The translations under genes were made by a program, and so were the position numbers. 64,000 nucleotides of DNA, from contig CALUHR010000005.1 in assembly GCA_944320495.1 (NCBI GenBank), forward strand, positions 124,001 to 188,000, given 5' to 3'. The stretch is from Candidatus Methanomethylophilaceae archaeon (GTDB lineage: Archaea > Thermoplasmatota > Thermoplasmata > Methanomassiliicoccales > Methanomethylophilaceae). Below, piece after piece: positions 39,364 through 46,941 of the stretch. Position 1 is the stretch's first letter, and the number at the start of each line of letters is the position of its first letter. The notes below the pieces were generated by a model. It saw only the letters and a list, made by a program, of their open reading frames with translations. It searched no databases and was not told the origin of the DNA.

Positions 39364-39798
39364 TCAGAAAGCTCGTCTGCGACGGAACAGACCTCTCACG
39401 CTCTTGGAGGCCGTCACCCTGTGGTCGATTCCGTTGAGCAGTTCGATGGCGGTCGATTCTATCATGGGCAGTTCGTTGACCATGAAGTTCCATACAAGTT
39501 CGGGCTTGGTGCGCTCGTACTGATGGATGAAGAAGACTCTCATCTTCTTCACACCCTTCATGACATCCGTGAAATGCTGTCTGTAAATGGCGGGATAATG
39601 CTCCTCGATCCTGTTGACGCACTGTATGATCTGATTGATCTTCGAGTAGCAGCAGTCTTGGAACATCATGGACTCGACGAAATCCTCTCTCGAATGCCCG
39701 AAGTAGTTCATGTATGAATCCACACCCGAGCAGTATTCGACGATCCAGTGGAGGTTGTCCTCCAAGTCGGTCAAGTCAATCTCGTCACGTCCTCTCAT
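39364..39798 (-). CDS. hepT: HEPN ribonuclease toxin, HepT-like
   Basis: 144 residues, all helical. The catalytic RNase motif R-x4-H-x-Y is present as RVFFIHQYE (about residues 86-94). HepT toxins are controlled by an MNT nucleotidyltransferase encoded next to them, and one is, overlapping by 14 nt. Confidence 0.85.
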   Translation of the reverse strand: MRGRDEIDLTDLEDNLHWIVEYCSGVDSYMNYFGHSREDFVESMMFQDCCYSKINQIIQCVNRIEEHYPAIYRQHFTDVMKGVKKMRVFFIHQYERTKPELVWNFMVNELPMIESTAIELLNGIDHRVTASKSVRGLFRRRRAF

Positions 39799-40096
39799 AG
39801 ATCAACCTCAGATCACCGGATATGCGGTTCCTGAACCTATCGCCCATGTAGTCCTCGAACGCCAGGTCGACATCCCTTCCGAGGGCATCCTCGAGATCCT
39901 CCCTGTACGCCTCGACATCCAGGATGGACGCGTCATCCGTGGTCAGGATGCAGAAGTCATAGTCGCTGTCACGACGATTGTCGCCGCGTGAACGGGACCC
40001 GAAGATGGAGACGCGGATGATGGACTGGTGTCTCTCAGTGACCGACGACACCACTTGCCTGACATGTTCCAGGCTGTCCTTGCGTCTCCAGAACAT
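39785..40096 (-). CDS. mntA: MNT nucleotidyltransferase antitoxin, MntA-like
   Basis: 103 residues. The minimal nucleotidyltransferase motif G-S-x10-D-x-D is seen as GSRSRGDNRRDSDYDF (about 36-51), with a third acid in RDVDLAF. MntA antitoxins AMPylate a tyrosine of HepT. The start MFWRRKD is chosen because the upstream frame overlaps a separate gene and is not convincing. Confidence 0.83.
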   Translation of the reverse strand: MFWRRKDSLEHVRQVVSSVTERHQSIIRVSIFGSRSRGDNRRDSDYDFCILTTDDASILDVEAYREDLEDALGRDVDLAFEDYMGDRFRNRISGDLRLIYERT

Positions 40097-40259
40097 GATA
40101 CGACATCGTCCCCTCGATAGATAATCGTTCTGGGACCACGTCGCGTGTCGCTTCCCGAACCCCAACCGATGCCCCCTAGCCCAATCCCTTGCCGACGTCC
40201 CGAACCGATTGCCGTCGGGGTTGCGAAGCGGTTTATCCCACCCCGCTCTCCACCGTCCC

Positions 40260-40355
40260 ATGACCTGTCCGTTCTGCCACTGCGACATCCCCGACTTCTG
40301 TCCGTTCTCCCTCTGTCCCACCTGCGGACAGCCCATCGAATCGCGCCAAGCATGA
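40260..40355 (+). CDS. Zinc micro-protein (31 aa)
   Basis: A complete short gene, MTCPFCHCDIPDFCPFSLCP then TCGQPIESRQA: seven cysteines in CPFCHC, FCP and CPTCG patterns. A TATA-like GGTTTATCC lies ~27-30 nt upstream of the ATG, consistent with a leaderless transcript. Opposite in direction to mntA. Codon choice and cysteine spacing argue against chance. Confidence 0.55.
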   Translation: MTCPFCHCDIPDFCPFSLCPTCGQPIESRQA

Positions 40356-40411
40356 ATGGTTCGATTCATCCTTTTTGTGGATGAGTATGCCCATGAGGCA
40401 TTTGTCATCGG

Positions 40412-41599
40412 ATGTATTCTAATCCTCGAGGATTATACAGGATTGTGAGAATCCTACATAGAAAATCAAAGGATGACAGACTGACAGAATATCATCCGGA
40501 CACTTGGGAAGATATCAAAATCAATGGACTGCCACCTGGCGGCGTTCCGGGATATGTCGGACCATTTACCGCGAACATCGTTTTCAGAGGCAAGAGGTAC
40601 AAGATACCAGTAGGAATCGACGGATGTGTTCTGGCTGAGGATCTTGTGCGTAGATTCTACAAAATGGACGGCAAGAACAGAGACACTTCCAGAGACAAGG
40701 CGAGAGATGCTGAGAGGATTCTCAAAGGATACAATGGACTTAGGCCCGAGGATATTATCGAATGGTGGGCGGATCCCTCCAGTTGCGATATACTCGGAAT
40801 AGACGATAGCAAGCACTGGATAATCGCAAATGAGTATTATGACGATCCAGAACGCGCCGAAGTCAACGAATGGTTCTACATTTCGCCAAATTTCACTGAA
40901 TCTGAGAAGACAACCATTCGTGAAGCCCTCAACTCCTCATTCTCCCTCGATGAACTGAAGATGGTTGTTTCGGACGGAACTGTGAACATAGTTCCGGCCT
41001 TCACGATTGAACACGGTGCGGCTGGTGCGTTCAGCCCTATCAACAATGAAATCACGCTGAGGGTTGCGAAACGTAACGCAAAGAATCCTGAGGATACGCG
41101 CAACATCATCGATAAGAAGACTGTCATACACGAGGTTGTTCACGCCCTCAAATACCATGAGATTCGGCGCAAGCATCCGGTGACGAGAAGTCATTTTGAC
41201 GATTATTACTCACATCTCGACGATAACCTGGCAGAGGCGCATCGTTTCCAAGATTTGGAAGAATCCGAGACGGAACTTGAATCCATAAGCCGTCTGACAC
41301 CGTATAGTACGCCCTCGAATCCCGGGTATTATGCCCATCTTCCAGAATCGAGAGTTTATACAGACGATCCCCAGCAACGGTTCAGGGTTGCCAAGGATCT
41401 TATGATGGATGACAGGGACAAGATCGACAAAAAGAAGACACTGATCGGTCAAACCGGTAAAACTCTTTTGAACAGAATCGAACGCAAATACGAAAACACT
41501 CATATTTCCAGGTTGCAATACTTTGGTGACACCCCTGCCATTGAGACGGCCAGGAGAGTCAAGAAAAATGAAAAGGAGGAATCGAGACGGAAGAAATAA
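40412..41599 (+). CDS. Putative HExxH metalloprotein of low GC
   Basis: 395 residues. The zinc signature HEVVH sits in KKTVIHEVVHALKYHEIRRK (about residues 235-250), typical of zincin peptidases; a second acidic helix with a possible third ligand follows (HLDDNLAEAHRFQ). A basic C-terminus (RVKKNEKEESRRKK) ends the protein. GC and codon use are markedly lower than in the flanks, a sign of recent transfer. Could be a toxin-like protease or the ImmA-type partner of a regulator; the next gene is an HTH protein. Confidence 0.6.
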   Translation: MYSNPRGLYRIVRILHRKSKDDRLTEYHPDTWEDIKINGLPPGGVPGYVGPFTANIVFRGKRYKIPVGIDGCVLAEDLVRRFYKMDGKNRDTSRDKARDAERILKGYNGLRPEDIIEWWADPSSCDILGIDDSKHWIIANEYYDDPERAEVNEWFYISPNFTESEKTTIREALNSSFSLDELKMVVSDGTVNIVPAFTIEHGAAGAFSPINNEITLRVAKRNAKNPEDTRNIIDKKTVIHEVVHALKYHEIRRKHPVTRSHFDDYYSHLDDNLAEAHRFQDLEESETELESISRLTPYSTPSNPGYYAHLPESRVYTDDPQQRFRVAKDLMMDDRDKIDKKKTLIGQTGKTLLNRIERKYENTHISRLQYFGDTPAIETARRVKKNEKEESRRKK

Positions 41600-41631
41600 C
41601 CTACATCGAGGGGTACGAAATCGATGCCCCC

Positions 41632-41889
41632 TTGGAGAACATGGTCCGCTATTACATGGACCTCGGCATGGATGTCCGCGAGGCAATTGCGGCCGCATAC
41701 GGCGTCAGACGCCCCGCTGTACTTGCGAGGATGCTCCGCATCTCCGAGAATGAGGCGTCTGGGGTCATAGACGCCACCTTCCGCAAGTTGGATGCCGTCG
41801 AATCGGATCTCGGCACCCCTAAGGATACGACGGGGTGTCTCGTCTACCCATCCTTCGGGGCACGATGTCCGCAGATCCACCATTCCTAG
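41632..41889 (+). CDS. Small helix-turn-helix protein
   Basis: ~85 residues. YYMDLGMDVREAIAAAYGVR, then RPAVLARMLRISENEASGVI has the shape of a sigma-region-4/HTH protein and is similar in style to the 38056 product. TTG 41632 or ATG 41641 are possible starts; neither has a clear Shine-Dalgarno. The last ~20 residues may be untranslated in the original gene. Confidence 0.45.
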   Translation: MENMVRYYMDLGMDVREAIAAAYGVRRPAVLARMLRISENEASGVIDATFRKLDAVESDLGTPKDTTGCLVYPSFGARCPQIHHS

Positions 41890-41916
41890 ATGGTATCCGA
41901 ATAGGCCGTTTCCCAC

Positions 41917-41930
41917 GAAAGGTATAAATG
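41917..41930 (+). promoter_or_regulatory. TATA box for the 41953 gene
   Basis: AAAGGTATAAATGC lies about 27 nt before the ATG at 41953, the expected distance for a leaderless archaeal gene. Confidence 0.6.
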
Positions 41931-41952
41931 CAACCGAAATCCCTTTTATATC

Positions 41953-42138
41953 ATGGACAGGAACACCGAGTGTCTGGACATATCCGGGGCCAAGGCGTCC
42001 GAGATCGTATCGATTGTGTCCACCGACGCGGGAATCCGCGTCACCCTCCGCGACGGCACCACCGGCATGGTCGGCGGCGGCATCGCCGAGTTCTACACCC
42101 TGAGGGACAGGTGCCCCTGGGCCGTCGCCGCGATGTGA
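41953..42138 (+). CDS. Hypothetical small protein, leaderless
   Basis: 61 residues (LDISGAKASEIVSIVSTDAG; VTLRDGTTGMVGGGIAEFYT), beta-rich, high-GC codons. A stand-alone gene with its own promoter. Not recognised. Confidence 0.55.
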   Translation: MDRNTECLDISGAKASEIVSIVSTDAGIRVTLRDGTTGMVGGGIAEFYTLRDRCPWAVAAM

Positions 42139-42189
42139 TGTGGAATCGGGAAAATGTGCGTGCTAACCGGGTTCCCCCGGCATGACACG

Positions 42190-42549
42190 CTACAATCGGA
42201 CATGATCTGGCCGATATATGGCGGTTTGCAGCCATCGAACCCTGTATGCCACGTATCCCGACTCCATTATCTCGTGGACGAACGAGGCGGGATCGCCCTT
42301 CGCCCTCTCGAACTCCTCGGGCGTCACCACCAGGACGTCCGTGTCCACGCGGAGTCTGCTCAGGGAGATGATGAGGGGTATGCGGCGGGAGATCCTGTCC
42401 CCCTCCGCATCCATGACCACGAGGATGTCGATGTCGCTGCCGTCCTCAGCCGTTCCCGAGGCGGCGGAACCGAAGATTACGACCTTCTGCGGATGGAACT
42501 CCGTGACGATCAGTTCGACGGCGTCGTCCACGAGACTGTAATCGAACAT
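42190..42549 (-). CDS. Solitary MNT nucleotidyltransferase
   Basis: 119 residues. G-S-x10-D-x-D is present as GSAASGTAEDGSDIDILV. An antitoxin-type minimal nucleotidyltransferase, but no HEPN gene is next to it, so it is an orphan or acts on the HepT at 39.4 kb. Start MFDYSLVDD is chosen over the upstream MPVRGRG. Confidence 0.75.
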   Translation of the reverse strand: MFDYSLVDDAVELIVTEFHPQKVVIFGSAASGTAEDGSDIDILVVMDAEGDRISRRIPLIISLSRLRVDTDVLVVTPEEFERAKGDPASFVHEIMESGYVAYRVRWLQTAIYRPDHVRL

Positions 42550-42683
42550 CGGATTCCCCCTTCCCCTGACCGGCACACATTCCGAATCGGCCGGCGATAC
42601 TGGATGCGATCCCGGTGATTTAAGGGAGACATCGAAGACCTCCGTAGGTAACCCATATTACCGCATCCCGCATCCCCCTTCCC

Positions 42684-44009
42684 ATGAGGTTCTACGGCCG
42701 CGTATCGGAGATCGGCGTCATCCGCTCGCGCACCGACGACGGTCGCGGCGGATGCCGCATCACCGTCGTCACGTCCCCGAGACGCCACGGCCTCACAACC
42801 ACCGTCCTGAAGGCTATGGAGGACAGACACCACGTCTTCCTCCCCGTCACCCGCCAGTCGGACCCCGTCCTCGGCATGGACATGATGCGTCTCGCATCGG
42901 GGCAGGGATTCGAACTCCCCCCGTGCCGTTCCCTCCCGGACGTCCTCCGCGGCCTCATGCGGCTATCCCGGAAGGAACACCTCATCGCCGTCATCGACGA
43001 CATCGACGAGTCCTACTCCCAGTCCCCCGCCGTCCTCTCCGCCCTCGGAGAGGTTTGGAGGGATGAGGCGGCATCCTCGAACCTCGATCTCGTCGTCACC
43101 GGCCACACGGAATGGGTCCTCAGGGAGCTTTTCTCCGAGGAGGGGCCGATGGCCCACCCCGACACCGAATTCGTCCCCATCGGCCCGCTTTCCCTCAAAG
43201 AAATCAAAGCAATCCTCCATGACCACAACCCGGACTACCGTCCCGGAGACCTGATCGCCCTCTACGCCGTCGCGGGCGGCTCCCCCGCCCGCATCGGACT
43301 CCTCATGGACGGGGGATGCACCACAGAGGACTCCATCATCGGATCCGTCTCCGACCCTTCGTCCCCTCTGATCGCGGACATCCGCCTCACCATGGCCGAG
43401 ACCCTCGGCTACCGCTCCCGCGCCTACCGCACGATCCTCCGCTGCATCGCGCGGGGCGTCGACCGCAAGACGGAGATCGAGATGCACACGGGGATCCCGT
43501 CCGGGAAGTACCTGAGCCAGCTGGAGCTGGACTACGGGCTGATCCGCCCCGAGAGGTCCGTGTTCAGCCGCTTCGAGTTCGTCCGCTTCTCCATACCCGA
43601 CCCGTCGGTGCTGTTCCACTTCGCCGTCGTCGAACCCGTCGAGTGGAGGATCGCCATGGGCGACAGGGGCGCCCTGGCCGAGTCCGTCAAGGGGAACATC
43701 CAATCCTGCCTGGACAAGTCTCTGGTGTCCCTCCTGAGGATGGACATGGCCGAGCGGAACCCCGGATGCAGGGTCGGCGGGATGTGGAGCAGGGACGAGG
43801 ACACCGCCGCGGACGTCGTCGTGAGGGACGACGGGAACATGACGGGGAGGTTCTACTCCGTCGTCTCCCCTAAGGAGGAGCTGGAGGGGTCCGTGGAACG
43901 CCTCTCGAGGTTCTACGAGGGATACAGCGTGTCCTTCGGGACACTGGGGCCGGAGGATCTGCTCCATCCCGAGGACGACGTTCGTCGATGGTTTGAACTT
44001 GTGAAGTAA
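42684..44009 (+). CDS. Archaeal ATPase-family protein with a degenerate P-loop
   Basis: 441 residues. The start MRFYGRVSEIGVIRSR is the common start of archaeal AAA/DUF234-type ATPases. The Walker A position reads TSPRRHGLTTTVLKAM instead of G-R-R-x-x-G-K-(S/T), so the lysine is missing, while a Walker B-like LIAVIDDIDES is kept. C-terminal half: wHTH-like MHTGIPSGKYLSQLELDYGL and a DUF234-like nuclease-fold remnant (TAADVVVRDDGNMTGRFYSV). Probably inactive as an ATPase. Confidence 0.65.
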   Translation: MRFYGRVSEIGVIRSRTDDGRGGCRITVVTSPRRHGLTTTVLKAMEDRHHVFLPVTRQSDPVLGMDMMRLASGQGFELPPCRSLPDVLRGLMRLSRKEHLIAVIDDIDESYSQSPAVLSALGEVWRDEAASSNLDLVVTGHTEWVLRELFSEEGPMAHPDTEFVPIGPLSLKEIKAILHDHNPDYRPGDLIALYAVAGGSPARIGLLMDGGCTTEDSIIGSVSDPSSPLIADIRLTMAETLGYRSRAYRTILRCIARGVDRKTEIEMHTGIPSGKYLSQLELDYGLIRPERSVFSRFEFVRFSIPDPSVLFHFAVVEPVEWRIAMGDRGALAESVKGNIQSCLDKSLVSLLRMDMAERNPGCRVGGMWSRDEDTAADVVVRDDGNMTGRFYSVVSPKEELEGSVERLSRFYEGYSVSFGTLGPEDLLHPEDDVRRWFELVK

Positions 44010-44030
44010 CGATACGTCCCACCAGTGCGA

Positions 44031-44094
44031 TTGCACGCGGGGGGGGGGGTCCGCTGTCTTCGGCTGTCCTCCCCGTCCTCCGTTCGGAGGGAAA
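44031..44094 (+). promoter_or_regulatory. Adhesin leader 1: poly-G (11) plus SD-sequestering hairpin
   Basis: TGCACGC followed by 11 G (44039-44049), a C/T-rich spacer, then CCTCC (44077-44081)-GTTC-GGAGG (44086-44090) and ATG at 44095. The Shine-Dalgarno GGAGG is the 3' arm of the hairpin. Nearly identical to leader 2. Confidence 0.85.
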
Positions 44095-46737
44095 ATGAAC
44101 AAACAGATGATGACAGCCATCGTTCTGATGGCAATACTGTCTCTGACGGGAATTCTGGCCGTCGCTCCAGCGATTGATGCGGAGGATGTTGCTGACAATC
44201 AGGCCCATGACGTCCAGAAAACTGTTCTGGACAGCGAATACCTCGCATCCATCGGGGATTCGATGAACTATTACCGGTTGACTGGGGATTTCATTCTCCA
44301 GGACGATACTCTTGACCTAGGAGGCAAATCGATCCAGTTCCAAGGGGATTGCTCCCTTGACCTTAATGGGAAGAGGCTTCAGGCCAACGGTAACGTGATT
44401 TCGGTTCAGACCAAGGACTCTGCTGGAACCACGTACATATATGACAGTTCAACCGAGGGTAACGGCACGATTTACTCATCGATTACATCAACAAGTAGCG
44501 GTGCCATCGTGAATACGGGGAACCTTGTCATCCAGAGCGGTATCATCGAATCCACTGGAATCACCGTGTTCAACAACAACTATGGCGGAACGATCTCAAT
44601 ATCTGGGGGGACTCTGAAGGGGAGTACTGCACTTGCGATGTGGAAGGGCGATCTCACCGTCAACGGAGGAAACTTCGAAGGAACAAACTGCGGAATCGAG
44701 GTTAGAGGCTGGGGAAGCAACAACGCCTCGGCAACAATTAATGCTGGTACGATCGAGGCACCGGCCGCCATCGTAGTAGAAGGCGGAAGGGGTTCGACAG
44801 AGCTCCTCGTGAATGGCGGCACTATCACCGGCACCAACTACGGAATCTCCGGCAACGGAACCTATGACAATACGGACATTACAATTGCTGGAGGAACAAT
44901 ATCCAGCAGCAACGCACCCGCGATCTATCATCCCCAGAAGGGCAACCTGACCATCAAAGGGAACGACACTACCATCACCGGACCCACGGGAGTGTTGTTC
45001 TGCGGTAGCGGAAGCATCGACATATCCGGAGGTAAGATCACTGGAACTGGTGCATATAACATGGATGATGCAGAATCCAGCGGAAACCTCCAGACAGGTT
45101 CCGCGATTTCTGTGGTTACCCGCGACGGATACTACGAAGATGGTGATACAACCACGCTCACCATTACAGGAGGAGAATTCGTCAGCCAGCAATCCAGCGC
45201 CGTTTCCGAGATGAGATACAGCTACGACGAGACGGCCGGTGCCATCGTCGGTTCCGACAATTCCATGAGGTCCATCGTCTCCAGCATATCCATCGGGGCG
45301 GGAACCTTCAAGGGTGCCGAAGGCAGCGATGCCATCGATATTGACGATGCGGGCGATGAAACGAGCATCAGCGGGGGATCGTTCTCCAGCGATGTGAGGG
45401 ATTACTGCGAACCCGGATTCGCCCCCGCCCAGGACGTGAACGGCAACTACGTAGTCTCCGAGGATCCAGACTATGTTTATGGCGTCACCGCCGCCGAGTT
45501 CCTAGCCACCGGCTCGTACTCCGACGACGGAAAGACCGTCACCTTCTTCCTCGACAGGGACTACAGGATCACCGACGGCACCATCTACTTCGCCGATCTG
45601 GCCGAGCAGGGATACGAGTCCATCTCCATCGCCGGGAACGGACATACGATTTACGGCGGCCTAAGGTTCGATGCGGACTACGAGGACGGCGAGAGCCAGA
45701 GCTATTCCGTGACCATCTCCGACCTCAACCTGGATGGCAAGGAAATCGCTGACTGGGGATACGGCATCGTGATCCAGAACCAGAGCCCCGTCTCCAACCC
45801 CGCCCGCACCATAGACTTCACCATGACCGGCGGATCGGTCAGGAACTTCGATTCCAAGGGCATCTACCTGATCAACGTCCAGTCCGTGTACATCCAGGGT
45901 GCCGAGATCGAGAACTGCGCCACCGTCCCCCACTACCACGACGAGGCCAACGAGGACTTCAAGTACTACGTCAGAGGGGACTACGCGGTGGACATCGACG
46001 TCACCGGCATCGAAGGCGCGGAGATCAGGATCGACGACGTCGCCTTCTCCGGCAAGACCGGAGCGGTCGCCGCCCTCAAGATCGCCCAGCGCGGAGGCGC
46101 TGGCGACAATCCCGACACCTGGGGCGACGCCTCCATCTACGGCGTCATCCTGAACGGGCTGGACTTCTCCGCCTCCGAGGCACCGCGTGACATCATGCTC
46201 GGCAGCGAGCCCAACATCACCGGAGACGACGAGGAGGAGCTCAGGGACTACAACTCCGCCTTCACCGTCCTGCTCTCCGCCAGCGGCGAGACGGTCCTCT
46301 CCGTCTGGGGGGACGACAGGAACGGCGACAGGAACCTGGACGTGACCCTCTCCGACGGGTCCATGCTTGGCACCTCCTGCGAGACCAGCGGCGGGGAGCA
46401 CGGGAAGATCGGCTTGGAGCTTCTCTCCGGCTCCGCGAAGGTCTCCGGAGTGCTGGGGCCGAACATGTCACTGAAGGCCGACGAGGATGCGGTCACGTTC
46501 GAGGACTTCGCCGACGAGAGCGAGGGCGGACTCGAGATCGTCGAGCCCGAGCCGGAGCTCCCGCCCTTCATACCGTTCCCGCCCGAGCAGGGTGGGGACC
46601 CCGTGGAGGTCTACCCGAGCGGGGACAGCGGATCCTCCGACGACAGCGACGACACCCTGAAGGTCGTGGCCGTGGCCGCCGCAGCGGTCATCGCGGCCAT
46701 ACTGGCCATCGTCCTTGCGTCCACATACCGCAAGTGA
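44095..46737 (+). CDS. Adhesin-like protein, beta-helix type, C-terminal anchor
   Basis: 880 residues. Signal peptide (MTAIVLMAILSLTGILAVAP, cleavage near AIDAED). About 60-450 is a right-handed beta-helix of repeats such as ITGTNYGISG, ITIAGGTISSSNAPAIYH and IDISGGKITGTG; a second helical block follows (TIYFADLAEQGYESISIAGN). The C-terminus is LPPFIPFPPEQGGDPVEVYP, an acidic Ser/Asp linker, and the anchor VVAVAAAAVIAAILAIVLAS-TYRK. Codon use is AT-richer before ~45400 than after, so the gene is a mosaic. A cell-surface adhesin is likely. Confidence 0.85.
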   Translation: MNKQMMTAIVLMAILSLTGILAVAPAIDAEDVADNQAHDVQKTVLDSEYLASIGDSMNYYRLTGDFILQDDTLDLGGKSIQFQGDCSLDLNGKRLQANGNVISVQTKDSAGTTYIYDSSTEGNGTIYSSITSTSSGAIVNTGNLVIQSGIIESTGITVFNNNYGGTISISGGTLKGSTALAMWKGDLTVNGGNFEGTNCGIEVRGWGSNNASATINAGTIEAPAAIVVEGGRGSTELLVNGGTITGTNYGISGNGTYDNTDITIAGGTISSSNAPAIYHPQKGNLTIKGNDTTITGPTGVLFCGSGSIDISGGKITGTGAYNMDDAESSGNLQTGSAISVVTRDGYYEDGDTTTLTITGGEFVSQQSSAVSEMRYSYDETAGAIVGSDNSMRSIVSSISIGAGTFKGAEGSDAIDIDDAGDETSISGGSFSSDVRDYCEPGFAPAQDVNGNYVVSEDPDYVYGVTAAEFLATGSYSDDGKTVTFFLDRDYRITDGTIYFADLAEQGYESISIAGNGHTIYGGLRFDADYEDGESQSYSVTISDLNLDGKEIADWGYGIVIQNQSPVSNPARTIDFTMTGGSVRNFDSKGIYLINVQSVYIQGAEIENCATVPHYHDEANEDFKYYVRGDYAVDIDVTGIEGAEIRIDDVAFSGKTGAVAALKIAQRGGAGDNPDTWGDASIYGVILNGLDFSASEAPRDIMLGSEPNITGDDEEELRDYNSAFTVLLSASGETVLSVWGDDRNGDRNLDVTLSDGSMLGTSCETSGGEHGKIGLELLSGSAKVSGVLGPNMSLKADEDAVTFEDFADESEGGLEIVEPEPELPPFIPFPPEQGGDPVEVYPSGDSGSSDDSDDTLKVVAVAAAAVIAAILAIVLASTYRK

Positions 46738-46746
46738 TGACCAAAC

Positions 46747-46787
46747 GAGGTCCACGAGACCTCACCTTACCGCCCCTCCGGGGGCGG
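46747..46787 (+). terminator. Twin-hairpin 3' end of adhesin cassette 1
   Basis: GAGGTC-CACGA-GACCTC (46747-46763) then CCGCCCC-TCCG-GGGGCGG (46770-46787), joined by ACCTTA. The same two-hairpin design follows the other two adhesin genes. Confidence 0.8.
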
Positions 46788-46872
46788 ACATCCTTCACGG
46801 TCTATGATTCTCTGACCATTCACCACAGATACCTTGTTTAACCCATACCGCGATGCGAACCCTCAGTGCTTC

Positions 46873-46941
46873 AGATTGCACGCGGGGGGGGGGGGTCCGC
46901 TGTCTTCGGCTGTCCTCCCCGTCCTCCGTTCGGAGGGATAA
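46873..46941 (+). promoter_or_regulatory. Adhesin leader 2: poly-G (12) plus SD-sequestering hairpin
   Basis: TTGCACGC then 12 G (46884-46895), the same spacer as leader 1, CCTCC (46923-46927)-GTTC-GGAGG (46932-46936), ATG 46942. A TATA-like TTGTTTAACC at about 46832-46841 would put transcription start near 46865, so the G run lies within the 5' UTR. Confidence 0.85.

Noticed and set aside
39314-39622. N-terminal extension of the 38636-39313 minus-strand gene
   Set aside because: The upstream codons are His/Arg/Gln-rich and lie antisense to nothing conserved; a TATA-like element sits just before MDNRTYDW, supporting the shorter start.
35505-44030. Second copy of the tRNA-Leu 3' end as right attachment site
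   Set aside because: I looked for CGTCCCTTGCACCA-like sequence through the accessory region and saw none; the right border therefore stays open.
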